A DNA stretch of 64,000 nt from Cenococcum geophilum 1.58 (lineage: Eukaryota; Ascomycota; Dothideomycetes; Gloniales; Gloniaceae). Where the stretch lies: positions 558,001 to 622,000 of the forward strand of contig KV748176.1 in assembly GCA_001692895.1 (NCBI GenBank), read 5' to 3'. Shown here piece by piece: positions 21,201-33,447 of this stretch. How positions within the stretch are numbered: position 1 is the first letter of the stretch; every line of letters begins with the position of its first letter. Under the pieces are notes generated by a model that was not told the origin of the DNA, did no database searches, and saw only the letters and a program-made list of their open reading frames with translations. The position numbers and the translations under genes were made by a program.

Positions 21201-21214
21201 GGCAAAAAGGATGC
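21201..21214. repeat. SINE-like element target duplication, left
   Basis: GGCAAAAAGGATGC, identical to 21853-21866. Confidence 0.93.
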
Positions 21215-21852
21215 TTTTTTTTTTTTTTTTTTTTTTTTTTATATCCATTGTATTATACTACGTACAATACTGCGCATGCAGCCTCTAGGCTATGGCGCTA
21301 TAGTTCTATATACATGAATCCTTCCTAGGCAGCTTAACATGTACTAGTAGCTAAGTGGACACTCTGGCCCGTTTTAAATACTAGGGGGAGCTCCTAGCCT
21401 ATTGGTGTTTTGTCCTGATATCTTGCTCACTATGGTCTAGTTTATGCCAAGAAAATCGCACTAAGGAAATCCTGGCTCTTTTATCTATTTCTGCCGTATT
21501 CTGCCGTTCCTAGAGTAGAAAAAGCGCTCTAAAAGAAAGATTTTTATTAAATAGTTTTGCACTTAAGAATAAGAGGCGTTACAATAGCTTGCTAGCTTGG
21601 AAGCAGCTACCAATTACCCCTAAAGCGACTTTTTATCCTATACCCTATCTCTTTTCCTTGCTAAAGAAATGGGTAGGGAATTAGTAATTAATAGGTACTC
21701 TCCCCAAAAGTAACCTATTAATGGTATTTTATAAGGCGAACCTCGTTACGTAAACCCACTCCCATAGGAAAATTTTCACGAGGTTGTCTTGTATAGGGTA
21801 TAAACACCAATTCGCCTATACACCTTATATTTAACGTGCTAATGGTAACACG
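21215..21852 (-). mobile_element. SINE-like poly(A) retroelement, 638 bp, with 14-bp TSD
   Basis: Begins (as read on +) with a 26-T run, that is, a poly(A) tail on the minus strand, and ends at 21852. The perfect duplication GGCAAAAAGGATGC flanks it at 21201-21214 and 21853-21866. It has no reading frame and is much less TA-biased than its surroundings. A second, truncated copy of its 3' 95 bp sits at 2872-2990. A GAGGTTCGCCTTA segment (minus strand, near 21740) weakly resembles a pol III B box, but no convincing A box was found. It could instead be the 3' tail of an unknown LINE or a retroposed non-coding RNA. Confidence 0.75.
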
Positions 21853-21866
21853 GGCAAAAAGGATGC
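21853..21866. repeat. SINE-like element target duplication, right
   Basis: GGCAAAAAGGATGC, identical to 21201-21214. Confidence 0.93.
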
Positions 21867-22690
21867 ATACAGCCTATATAATTAGATTGTCTATAAGCAA
21901 CAATCTAAAGCTAAAGAAAAGGAAAGGGAGAGATAGGTAGTAACGCAAGAAGTTATATACAATCTATAGGTCACGTAAGGTTACATAAGCTCTGCGTCTA
22001 CTATAACGTTTACTATAACTGCTGTTTTGTAGTGCTGTAATATAAGGGTAGGACCGTGTATAAGGTGGCCTTAACTTCTATAAGCTTTAATTAATATATA
22101 AAGAGATAAGGTTTTCTAGGGGAGACCCCCTAGAACCCCCCTATATAGAGCTTTTACTTAATTTAGAAGTAGTAGTAAAATTAAGGCGCTTTAGATACTG
22201 CTAGATAAGGATCTACTATAGTAACTAGGGCGCCCTACTTAAACTAGGCTTAAAGATTATATTAGTTACAGATCTAGTATATATTTAGACTATAAAGCTT
22301 TAATATAAAGCCCTCTACCTAGGATCTAATATAGTAGATTATAATTCCAATTTAAAGCTTTATATACTAAGTAGCAACGTCTAATATAATTAATTAACCA
22401 CGTCGTTACCCACCCAGTTTAGATATACGGCGACGCAATAGCTCGGCGATAATATAATAGCTCGGCGCTAAGTAATAGGAGTAAGGGAAGTATGGGGAGG
22501 AGATTAGGGATAGCTTAGCCACTGCAAGAAGGTCGTAATAGTAGTATAGTATTAAACTTTAAAAATCGTGTCCTAGGAGCTTTAAACTAGTAGATCTTTT
22601 AGGAATACCTATTATAAGTAGCTCTAAGTACAAAATCTAAAATAGGGGGCAGAAAAATAACTAGCCGCCGCTACGGTGGTAGTAAGAGCT
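21867..22690. other. Unassigned relict DNA, possible Gypsy-A leader/LTR
   Basis: AT-rich, stop-dense sequence upstream (minus sense) of Gypsy-A gag. It includes a short hairpin near 21890-21910 (TTGTCTATAAGCAACAATC) and a G/C-run palindrome near 22118-22140 (AGGGGAGACCCCCT). Position suggests it holds the 5' leader and LTR of Gypsy-A, but no second LTR exists in the window to compare, so the boundary is unknown. Confidence 0.35.
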
Positions 22691-23368
22691 CTAGTAAGTT
22701 TAGTTTATTCTACTACGTATATTATACTTATACTCTATATAAGCCTCTCCTACTATAGGTAGAGGCTATTACTTATTCTGCCTTACTAGTTAAGTCCTAG
22801 CATATACTAGGCCTATACACTATATACGTAGTATATAGTATATATTATTAGAGTTTTAATAAAGTTTACTAGGCGGATAGGCTAGGTATATACCCAATAT
22901 AGGGCGCGGGGGCTATAGGCCCATATTAACTAATTCTTTATTTGTAGTAATAAAACTCTATAACACTTGCTCTCCGTATACTATATATATACGCCTATTT
23001 CTTAAGCTCTACTAGTTCCTTTACTTTATTATATATATCTTTAGCCTATTTTAATTTACTAATTCGTCGCTTTATATTTTCTATATATAGTATATATACC
23101 TCCTTTTCTATCTCCTTTATAAATATGTTAGACCTATACCTTTTACCTACAGTCTAAGGTGTTTAACTTTAAGATAGTAGATGTGGTATCTACGCCGTAT
23201 ATACTATGGATACGCGCGACGTATCTAATACTAATACTATATTATTATCTACTGTACTTATTTATAATATAGTAGATAATTCTATACCAGGTATATACTA
23301 TAGATTTAGCTTAGGGATATTAAATAGATTCTAAAAATTCTATAAAAGATTTAGTTTAGGATTTCTAG
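22690..23368 (-). pseudogene. Unidentified decayed coding unit, segment 3 (3' part)
   Basis: Downstream (minus sense) part of a coding unit interrupted by Gypsy-B. After removing Gypsy-B and one copy of the CTTAT duplication, the minus frame from 31365 onward runs straight into this segment (SLEIAKSS before the junction, KSFIEFLESIQYPQAKS-like sequence after it). Breaks are TAA/TAG only over more than 100 codons. No family is recognised. Its three pieces (38752-39649, 31365-32857, 22690-23368) total about 3 kb. Confidence 0.45.
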
Positions 23369-23373
23369 CTTAT

Positions 23374-23797
23374 TGTTACGGACGCTTTAAGTACGATGTT
23401 ACGACTACTTGGGGAAGAGTTGGAAGAAGCTAGTTGGTTAATTTAAGCACGGTCTAGAATGGAGCCGATAGAGCTATGTGACGAGGAATAGTAACCAAGG
23501 TCACGTGACGTGATCTGTATAATCTGTACAATCTATATAATCCATAATAGAGTAGATAGAGCGCACGTATATTACGTATAAGAAGGATTTTATAGGAGTA
23601 CGGTTGTGTATTTAAGGACCCTTAGTCCTTACCTAGATAGTTCCTTCCTTGTAGTGATTCTTAGAATATAATTAGAGTTAATCTATTAGGCAACCACTCC
23701 ACCAGTTATTATTACGTTGTTGGCTTTAACTTATATTACCTATACACCTAGCCTATTAACGAGCCTACCATAGTACCTGCTACAAGGTTCCGTTATA
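23374..23797 (+). repeat. Gypsy-B 5' LTR (about 424 bp)
   Basis: Starts TGTTACGGACGCTTTAAGTA and ends TTCCGTTATA (ancestral CA end likely changed to TA). It contains a palindromic TCACGTGACGTGA near 23503, better preserved here than in the 3' LTR, and tandem TCTATATAA-like units. Confidence 0.93.
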
Positions 23798-23842
23798 TAA
23801 TTACTACCTAGTTACGGTATTAAGTATAGAAAGTTAAATAAT

Positions 23843-24920
23843 ATGCCACCAAAAGCAGCCACCACGACGCTATTGACGGCGGCAACTACTTTAAGGTCAG
23901 GAGGCGATACTAGTATAGTAGATACTAACTCGCAGCAACCTATAATAGTTAGATAACTATAAGAGATAGTTAACCAATTAACAACTAATAATGCGGCGCT
24001 AGAAGAAAGGGTTAATAGGATAGGAGCAGCGAAGATTAAGTTACTATTAATTAAGAGATACTTAGGAGAGAGATTAAAGCTTAAAGGATTTCTTACGTAA
24101 ATGCACTTTAAAGTCATATAAAAAGGGGTAAAGCTACTAATACCTATGGATCGAATAGCCTATGCAGAACTATTCCTATTAGGGAAGGCACTTAAATAGT
24201 TTAAGCCTTACCTTATAGAAATATAGGCAAATAGAATAACAACCACTAACTAAAAGGTGCGATTTATGTTCTTAAGCTAGGAAGGGTTCGCAGAGCGACT
24301 TATATAAATGTTTAGAGACCTAAAGGCAGTAACTACGGCGGAAAAAAAACTCCAAGATATTACGTAACGGACCTTAGCAATTAAGTACATAATATAGTTC
24401 CAGATATTAGCTACGTAAGTTAAGTGGAATAATAAGGCGCTTATAGCACAGTATAAATAAAGACTTAAGGCTAAAGTCTAGGACGCGATTATCCTAATAG
24501 AAGATACGGACACCCTAAGGGAACTAATAGATTAAGCGATTAAGATTAACAATTAGATCTACCAAAGGGAATAGGCTAAGAGAGGCTAGAATAGAGTTCT
24601 ATAGTTATATAAGGCGTAGAGTACGCAACGACTAAAGCTAAGTTAAAAACTATAGTATGGCGCAGAGCTAATAGACCTAAGTAGTACTAAAGAAGCCTAT
24701 AAAAGATGGAGTAAGAAACTGTAGAAACCTAGAGGTTAAGGATTTAGTAATTATAGGACTAAGGAGTATAGGCTAAACCAGGGATCTTAGTAATAGAAGA
24801 CGTTTAGGCGGACTCTATAGCAAAGTTAATAGTTTAAAGATGGAGCTTGTATAAATTGTGGGAAATAAGGTTATTTTGTAAGGGATTATAAAGATGGTTA
24901 GAGTTACTATGTAATAAAGG
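23843..24920 (+). pseudogene. Gypsy-B gag relict
   Basis: ATG at 23843 opens MPPKAATTTLLTAATTLRSG, 45 bp after the LTR. A coiled segment follows (LEERVNRIGAAKIKLL). The nucleocapsid knuckle at 24848-24890 reads CINCGK, stop, GYFVRDY, where the final Cys is now Tyr. The frame is broken by TAG/TAA. Capsid role is inferred from position and knuckle. Confidence 0.85.
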
Positions 24921-27900
24921 AAATAAGACTGGTAGTAGAGGATATATATATATAGAGGGACGATAGTATACTGCGAGGAACAAAAGAATATTTAATTAGA
25001 AGTTTCGCGTTTTATTATAATAACGCATACCGAATTTATAAAGACGCTAAGTACGGCGTAAGCTATTAGCTATAGGAGCCAAAATCTATAGAGTATAGAG
25101 GAACTAATAAACTAGTTCGCAGATTGGATATTAAGGACAATAAATTTAATATAGGCGAAATATTTCGTAACAATAAGGTAATAGAGGCAGTTTACTAGGA
25201 ACGCGAAGCTATTAGAGATATTATACTAGAGGTAAAGGATAATTCCACTATAGAATAGGGAATATTAGTAGGGATTAAGACCCTACTAGATACGATGTCT
25301 ATCGCTTTACGAGACGTAAGAGAAGTAAGATAGCGAACCACTTTAGCACTTAATAAAGGCAAAAGGCTAAAGGCTTAAGATTCTTAAGATAAGATAAGAG
25401 ACGACTAAGATTCTTAAGATGAGATAAGGTAAGCTTAAGGACCTATAACAGACGATAACCGATAGAGAAGAGCAGTAGCTTAGTTTAAAGATATACAAAT
25501 AAGCTCGGGACAGAGTTTCCTATAGGCATAAGACTCTTAAGATAAGATAAGTAAGATTTAAGACTCTTAAGACGAGATAAGAACACCTAAGCCTAGTTGG
25601 ACTAAGGTAGGAGCGAAGCTTAAGATAAAAGCCAGCTTAGGATTAAAGAATCTAAGGGACTAAAGATTCGGAGTACAAATAAGGGAACCTATAAGTAAGA
25701 GGCAAGAGGCTTCTTTATAGATTAGAGAATCTGTAGTATAAATAGTAGTTAGACTAGGAGACAGATATATAGACCTAGAGGACTTACTAGGAGAACGCAG
25801 TGTTTAGCCTAAAGATTAAAATGTTAATGCCAAGATTAAGAAGTAGGAAGACTTTAAGGATTAATCTATAAGACGCAAACTAAAAGAAACTATGGAGGAA
25901 TTTAGAGCAAGAATTATCGTATAGCAAGATTAGAAACTAGATAAGAGATTTAGTATACTAGGTCGTATAAGGGACAGAACACCTATATAAAGGATCACTA
26001 ATAGGCCTAAAGTAGGTACACTAAAAGCTAAGTAGCTTACTAAACTGGAATAAGAAGAGGATTTAGGGATTTTAACTAGGTTCAAAGAATGATATATAAA
26101 GGGCTGTTACGATATAGTAATAAGAAGATACTTCCTTACGGATACGCCGTATACACTCTAGCAGCTATACTAAAAGTGGTATAGGCAAAGGCATAATGAC
26201 AAGTGGGAAGATTTCTATATATAGTTGGACGAAAAAGTTATTTAAGACCACCCGATTATAGAAAAGGCGATAAGTTACATTAAAGGAGCCTTAATTATAA
26301 TATTAAAGGATCTAAAAGAGTAATTAGAGAACTAGAGAAGCGGGAGGTAAGTTATAATACTTACGAATAAAGTCGTAACGCTTAGATTAACATAAGAGAG
26401 GTTTAAACTTAAAGATAAAAATAAGCTAAGAGTTAACCTAAAACACTAAGCATATTACATATTAGCATAGATTACGTATGTAGATAATGCGTATAATATA
26501 TATAGAGCACTAAAAGATAAGAACCGGAAGTACCTAGTAAGGATATACTGGTTATTAAACAAGACGAAATATTAAAACGTTAAGTATATGCATAGTTAGT
26601 ACCTAGTAAAAGTATAAGCTTAAGGGGACTTAATACTTTAACCAGGAAGATTCCTTACGGAAGAATGCCTAGATAGACGACAGTAATAGGAATACCTAGA
26701 GAATATATATCTATAGTATATTAAAGACAAAAAGCAAACTAAGTATTGGCTAAAAGTGGACTAAGTATAAATAGGATTAAGTAGCTAATAGTTAGGAAAA
26801 GTAGAGGCCTCCGGGACCAGAGGGAACTAGTAGTAAAGCCTTAGACCCTTAAAGAAATTCAAGGACAATACCTAAATTTATAAGTAAAGTGGCAAGATTA
26901 ACAGTTTAAGGTATTAATAGATAGTGGAGCAACCAGGAACTATATCTTACTAGCAGTAGTTAAAAGAATAGGGTTACTATATAGGAAAAAGGAGTACCCT
27001 TATCTATTAGTAACAATTTTAGGAGATCCGATAGCTTATAGAGGAGGTATTATTAATCTTAAAACAGGACCTATTTAGTTAACTATTAAAGGGAGATAAA
27101 TCGAGATGTCTTTCGATATATTACCATTGGGGAATAATAAGGTAGTATTAGGAATGCCTTAGTTATAGGAATATAATCTAAAGATTGATTAGATTACAGG
27201 TTAGGTCAATATTAGGGATACTTAACGCCGTAAGATGCGATAATAAGCCAAGTTGGTATAGTACTAAGTAGGAGCGACCTATAAAGAAACAGAAAAAGGA
27301 CTAAGTTATGTACTAAAGAGATACTATAAGTATAGTAAGAAACTATAGTTACTAGAGAGTAAGAAGCTGTTGGAATATATAGTATAGGACTATAAGATAG
27401 AGTTAGAACTAGGAATAAGTCTAAAGTTCTTTCCAATCTATAAGCTTACTAAAGAAGAAGGTAGAGCACTAAAAGAGTTTATTTAGAAAAACCTATAAAA
27501 GGGATATATTAGACCGTTATAGTTATTAGCGGGTTATCTAGTACTATTCGTACTAAAGAAGAATAGTAAACTAAGGCTGTGTATTAACTATAGATAGTTA
27601 AATAGTATTACTGGAAAGGATAGGTATCCTTTACCCTTAATTAGCGAAATCTAAGATAGGATAGGTAATGTATAAATCTTTATAAAGATAGACCTAAGAT
27701 AGGCATACTATTAAATCCGGATTAAGGAAGGCAACGAATAAAAGGCAGCCTTTAGATTAAAGGAAGGACTATATAAACTATTAGTTATATAATTTAGGCT
27801 TATAAACGCACTAGCAACGTTCTAGAAGCGTATTGATAATATATTAGAAGAACACTTAGATGAATTTATTATGGTATATCTTAATAATATCATTATCTAC

Positions 27901-30170
27901 TTAATAACTAAGGAAGAATATGGAGAACACGTTAAATGGGTCTTAAAGAGACTATAGGAAGAACAGATGCTAGTAATAATTAAGAAATACGAGTTCTTCA
28001 CTAGGAAGACCGATTTTGTTAAATTTATTATTAAACTAGGCCAACTTAATATAGATCTAAAAAAGATCGAGGCTATAATAAATTGGCAAGAACTAGAGAA
28101 CGTTATATAGTTAAGATTGTTTCTAGGGTTTTATAATTACTGCAGAAGGTTTATAGTATAGTAGTTAAAGGATATTAAGCTATTTACGCGGTTAATAAAG
28201 AAAGAAGAACTATAGGTATAGGGAAAGGAATAGCGGGAATTATTTAAAAAAGTTAAAAGGTTATTTACCTAAGAGCTAGTTCTTAAAATTTATTAACTAG
28301 AACTAGAAACGGTTATAGAGATAAACATATTAGACTTTATACTAGGGGTATGCTTTATACAGAAATATTAAGATAGATAGTACCTAGTAGTATACTATAG
28401 TTGGAAGATAACACTACTAGAGTTAAACTATAACATCTATAATAAGGAGTTATTAGGTATAGTTATAGCACTAAAGAAATAGAGAGCATTCTTATAAGGT
28501 ATAGAGAAACTATTTATAGTTAAAACGGATTATAAGAACCTAATAGGATTCCTAATAATAAAGGAACTTAACTAAAGATAGGTTAGATGGGCAGAGATGC
28601 TTATAGAATACTATTTTAAGATTTAGTATACTAAGGGTACAGATAATATATAAGCAGACGCTTTAAGTAGAAAAGCTAAATTATAAAATAATAAAAAGCT
28701 ATTAGGGGCTTTATTGCGAAAAGACACAGATGGATTAATTAGGTATAATTATCCAAAAATTATAGCAACTTAGGAAGAACTAAATAGAGTTTATAAGACA
28801 CTAGAAAGCTTTTAGGTATAAAGAATTCTAAAGGCATAACTAGAAGATCTATAGACAGATATATACAAAAATTAAGAAGTAAAGTATATCCTAAGAAGCA
28901 TAGCAGAGTAATTTATAAAAGAATTCTATAAAGGATTAACTTAAGAATATAATAGAGCTACGGGCTTAGTGTTAAGACTTTAAGAGGAGTATATTATTAA
29001 CGGAATCTAGGGCTTAGCGCGAAAAGTTATAAAAGAATATCTAGATTATTAAAGGAATAAACTAATAAGGCATAAGCCATACGGAGGGCTACAACTTATT
29101 AAAATACTAGAAAAACTATAGGAGGTTATATTATAGGACTTTATTATTAAGTTACTAAAGTTAAGAGATTCTATTACTAAATAAGATTATAACGTAATCT
29201 TAGCAATAGTAGACAAACTTACAAAGTGGGGATACTTTATAGCATATACAGAAGAAATATCAGCAGAAAATGTCGCTAGAATCTATATTAAAGAAGTATT
29301 TGCAAGATATAGAGTACTAAGTAAAATTATATTGGACAGAGACCTAAGATTTATAGTAGTATTTTAGGAGGTATTCTTAGCGGAATAAGGAGTTAGAGTA
29401 GCAACTTTTACTATATATTATCCGCAGACAAATAGTTAAACAAAAAGATTAAACTAGACATTAGAATAGTATTTAAGGTATTATATTAATTACGCACAGA
29501 ATAATTGGGTATCGCTATTACTAGTTATATAGTTTATATACAACGTAATACCTTAAGAAGGAATAAGCATATTACTATTTAAGGCAAACTATAGATATAA
29601 GCTAAGAACATCGTTGTTACTATAATAAGTAAAGAAGATAAGTAGCACAGCTAAAGAAAGAATAAAGATGTTAATAAATCTTTATATAGACCTTATGGAA
29701 TTAATAAAGAAAGTATAAGAAAGAATGAAAAAGTACTATAATGCTAAGAGATCTAAGGGACCAGATCTTAAGGAGGGAGATAAAGTGTAGCTACTATATA
29801 AAAATTTTAAGAGTTAACAACTAAGCAAGAAGTTAGACCATATTAGATTAGGACCTTTTAAAATTATATAGAGGATTTCACCAGTCACGTTTAAGTTAGA
29901 CCTACTAGCTAAAATGAAGATTTACCCTATATAGTATATCGCAATACTAGAGCCAGTATATGGGAATGTTAAGCCACTGGTTTATAAAGTAGACATATAT
30001 AGAGGATAAGAGGAAGATAAATAGCAAGTTTCTAAGATCGTTAGTTATAAGGATATTAACGATAAAATATAGTATAAGGTTAAGTAGATAGGCTATAATA
30101 AGACTACCTAAGAGCCACTAGAAAATTTAAAGAACGCTATAGGAAAGGTATAAGAGTATTAGAAAAAATT
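24920..30170 (+). pseudogene. Gypsy-B pol relict (PR-RT-RNase H-integrase-chromodomain)
   Basis: Protease active-site region LIDSGATRNYI at about 26914. RT: LCINYRQLNS-like at about 27578 and YLNNIIIY at 27877-27900, where YLDD is expected. RNase H from about 28315 (VIEINILDFILGV) ends in a TDNIQADALSRKA-like sequence near 28660. Integrase at about 28920-29600 includes KLTKWGYFIAYTEE and ILDRDLRFIVVF. A chromodomain-like stretch lies at about 30040-30160 (KVKQIGYNKTT, PLENLKNAIGKVQEYQKK), which in such elements targets heterochromatin. The long spacer between gag knuckle and protease is poorly conserved. Confidence 0.9.
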
Positions 30171-30892
30171 AGGTTAGGTAGTATTAATAAAGAAGGATTA
30201 CTAAAAAATAAGTTACCTAAAGGGGACCTAAGAAGAGCAGTTACCGAACTACTTAGATCTATTTCCTTTTCGGCTAAAAGATAATCCGTTCTTTTATTAC
30301 TAAGTTCCTATAAACCCTATTTTATAAGTTTCTACTCCTTAAAATAGACCTTCTTACGAACCTTCTTAAGATAGATTAGCCAAGCGGACGTAGCTAGGCG
30401 AGAATTAAGGGCTCTTTACTAAGCTTTAGCAGCCTCTTATTTAGTATTACGGGAACGGCGTAGTTCCGCTAAAGTAATAGACAGTTTATTATCTAGCTAC
30501 GTAGTAGTAGATTAAATATAAGACCCTAAGACAAATTAATTAGGGAACTAGACGACTATTAAGAGTAATAGGTCGCGTATATTTAGCATTAGAGATAGAG
30601 CGAATATTATAGGACGAATAAATATTTACTTTAGTACACTCTAAATAAGAGAACGGTTATCGCGAAGATGGACTTGCCAACGTAATATAGACTAGCCCCT
30701 TTTTTAAACAACGAGAATACAGAGATAGCATAATCTCACTAAGAGATAATATTATAGCAACAGTACGGACACAACGAGTAGTTAAGGAAGAAGAAATTGC
30801 TTTAGGTATAATAAGTAAAAATATTAACTAAATTAATTAGACGGATATTATACCTCTAGTAAATAACTTAAAGATATTAGGAATCTTTAAGG
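30170..30892 (+). pseudogene. Gypsy-B 3' extension after the chromodomain
   Basis: The pol frame stays readable for some 200 further codons past the chromodomain (for example NYLDLFPFRLKDNPFFYQVP near 30260, and TLRQINQGTRRLLRVIGRVY-like near 30530), with RIP-type stops only. I recognise no domain. Possible explanations are an accessory gene, a lineage-specific C-terminus or an untranslated region that happens to be open. Confidence 0.4.
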
Positions 30893-30917
30893 ACAAAGAT
30901 AAAGAGGAGGGAGATAG

Positions 30918-31359
30918 TGTTACGGACGCTTTAAGTATAATATTATAACTACTTAAGGAAGAGTTAGAAGAAGTTAGTTAGTTAATTTAAGTATGGTTTA
31001 AGATAGAGCCAATAGAGCTATGTGACGAGGAATAGTAACTAAGGTTATGTGACGTAATCTATATAATTTATATAATCTATATAATTTATATAATCTATAT
31101 AATCCGTAACAGAGTAGATAGAGCGCATGTATATTACGTATAAGAAGGATTTTATAGGAGTATGGTTGTATATTTAAGGACCCTTAATCCCTACCTAGAT
31201 AGTTCCTTCCTTATAGTAATTCTCAGAATACAATTAGAGTTAATCTATTAGGCAACCACTCCACTAGTTGTTATTACGTTGTTGGCTTTAACTTACATTA
31301 CCTATATACCTAGCCTATTAACGAGCCTACCATAGTACCTGCTATAAGGTTCCGTTATA
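30918..31359 (+). repeat. Gypsy-B 3' LTR (about 442 bp)
   Basis: Same ends as the 5' LTR. It is about 18 bp longer because the TCTATATAATTTATATAA repeat near 31060-31105 is expanded. Differences from the 5' copy are mainly G-to-A and C-to-T. Confidence 0.93.
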
Positions 31360-31364
31360 CTTAT

Positions 31365-32857
31365 CACTTAGCTACTTTTTGCTATTTCTAGGCTACTTAA
31401 GCTTAATATCTACTTTATATTTACAGCGTATATATATACATTATTTCCGTAGCTATACTACTATCCGCTTTAAGTTGTATTAATTTCTCTATATATTATC
31501 TATTCCCGTCTCTTTATATAGCTCTTATAGATTAAACATCTCTTATATATGGAGTTTAAACCTATACTAAACTATAGCATATATATAGAGCGTATATATT
31601 ACTAATGTACTATAGTAAGTACGCATAATTTTCGACTAGTAAAGTTATTGTCTTAAAAGTAACTACTTTTACCAATTTTAGTATACTTTTGTATATATGC
31701 CTACCACTTATAAAGGACCTTTAACTTTTCCTTTATAAGCCTAGCTAGGATCTATATTTCCTTCTTATTTATCTAAGTCGTAAGCTCTAGATATAGTGTG
31801 TATATACTTTATATACGCGCTATAAGTTTCTATTCTATCTCCACTTCCTATATCTGCTTTATAATATACCTTATTTTATAAGTTAGAAAGCGCTTTATAA
31901 AGTTCCGTTTAATATATACTAGGCAGAATATAAGTATATATTAAAGGTATTCGTCCTATTTACGTAATAGGTTAATTAGACATAGGTAATCCCCAAAGCC
32001 CATATACCGTTAGTATATACCAGGCATACATAAAGTATATACACCCCACATATATACCATTAGCTTATTTCTTATATATATTAACTATAGCTGTATAAAG
32101 TCTAGTTCCCTAAATATATGTAAATTATATAAATAATCGGGCAGTATTACCTAAAACCTTAAATACTAGCTTAAATATCTTTATATATACAATACGTGTT
32201 TCTAGATTAAAAAAAGGCATATACCTATACCTTAATTCCTATTATAAACATTAGCCTACGCCTAGTATATGCTTAGTATAGAGCGTGCATACATTTTAAA
32301 TTCTTGTCTTATCTCGCAATTAAGAATAGATTTATTTTACCTTATACTATTTTAAATAATAGGTCTATTTTAATATATATTACGTGTTAGAATACCTTAG
32401 CTTACGCGTATATATAATATACAATAAGGAAATGCTTATTATTAAAGTTATAAATTACTTAAATTTATTGCTTAGTGTTCTCTTTATATTAGTCTATAGA
32501 GAATTCGCGTACTATACCTACTTCGCTTAGGCTTTATATATATATAGCATATATCTAACCTATACTTACCTATATATGCCATCCCTTCTAAAAATTATAG
32601 TATCCTCTCCTTTTAAATTAAAGCAGTAATTTAATCCTTAATATTAAGACTACTATATACTACATGTAGTGTCTACGTCCTATACTTCCTATATAAAGTA
32701 TAATCTTCCAATAATAGGATAAATCGACTTATACTATAGTAAGTAATTTTATTTATATATACTATGCATATATGGGGCATATATATAGTAAGGCTTAGGA
32801 CTTCTACCTACCTTATTACTTTAACTCCGTTATTAGTAAGGTTAATTAGTAGCTTTA
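31365..32857 (-). pseudogene. Unidentified decayed coding unit, segment 2
   Basis: Middle part of the interrupted unit, lying between Gypsy-B and Copia-A. The minus frame reads, with TAA/TAG breaks only, segments such as GEDTIIFRRDGIYR (about 32600), NFKQFITLIISISLLYIIYT-like (about 32430), MPFFNLETRIVYIKIFKLVF (about 32200) and GYGLWGLPM-like sequence (about 31990). Length and continuity argue for real former coding sequence. No catalytic motif or family is recognised, so no function is proposed. Confidence 0.5.
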
Positions 32858-32862
32858 TTAGG

Positions 32863-33110
32863 TGTAGCTAGAATATATTACATTGCAATAGGAGGCAAAT
32901 TGCCGTTATGTACGGCAAGCTGCCGTTATATGTGGCAAGTTGCCGTTATATAAGGCAAGCTGCCATCACGTGTCGCCGCGGCACTAGCGTAGTAAGGAAC
33001 CTTAGGTCCCTTACCCTTCTTCGTATTAAAAGACAAGATCTATTTATAATACCGCATAGTATATATTATCGTGATATATGTATTCTGCACGTTGTTAAAG
33101 CATACTAATA
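32863..33110 (+). repeat. Copia-A 5' LTR (248 bp)
   Basis: TGTAGCTAGAAT to ACTAATA. Contains four 20-bp GGCAAGYTGCCGTTAYRTGT units at about 32894-32981. It is more mutated than the 3' LTR. Confidence 0.95.
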
Positions 33111-33126
33111 CTGATTAGTGAGCGCG
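33111..33126 (+). promoter_or_regulatory. Copia-A candidate primer-binding site
   Basis: CTGATTAGTGAGCGCG immediately follows the 5' LTR and is identical at the same place in Copia-B (50117-50132). It does not start with the TGG of a tRNA 3' end, so an internal tRNA fragment, as known for Copia elements, is the likely primer (inference). Confidence 0.6.
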
Positions 33127-33447
33127 TATAGATTAGGAAACACGCAGATAGCTTAGAAGACAGTTATACTGTCTACCTTGCAGTAGATTGGAAGATAGTT
33201 GTACTTATCTACCTTTCGTATTAGCCTATTTCAGTTAAAGAGAAGAAGAGAAACCACCTAGAAGTACTTGTCTGGTATCTATGACGACTTCTAGATATCT
33301 CGTTCTATCTATTCCAGAGGACCACTGCGCAAAACACCTTATCCTACTTAACCGCCCCTTTAAACCTCCTTAACCGCCTCCTTAACCGCTCCCCTACCTT
33401 TACCCTATGAATACCCTTATCTACCTAAATAATATATAAGACACAAG

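Larger units (their letters stand above)
23374..31359 (+). mobile_element. Gypsy-B, complete chromodomain-type Ty3/Gypsy element
   Basis: 7,986 bp with LTRs at both ends (TGTTACGG at the 5' edge), the 5-bp target duplication CTTAT at 23369-23373 and 31360-31364, a post-LTR primer-binding region (ATTACTACCTAGTTACGG from about 23799) and a polypurine tract at about 30893-30917. It encodes gag and pol in the order protease, RT, RNase H, integrase, chromodomain, followed by an unusual 3' extension. The 3' LTR carries more C-to-T changes than the 5' LTR. Inactive. Confidence 0.95.

Noticed and set aside
23812..24117. 101-codon minus frame
   Set aside because: Antisense to Gypsy-B gag, which starts at 23843 on +.
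32908..33108. 66-codon + frame
   Set aside because: Lies wholly within the Copia-A 5' LTR and includes the 20-bp array; not a gene.
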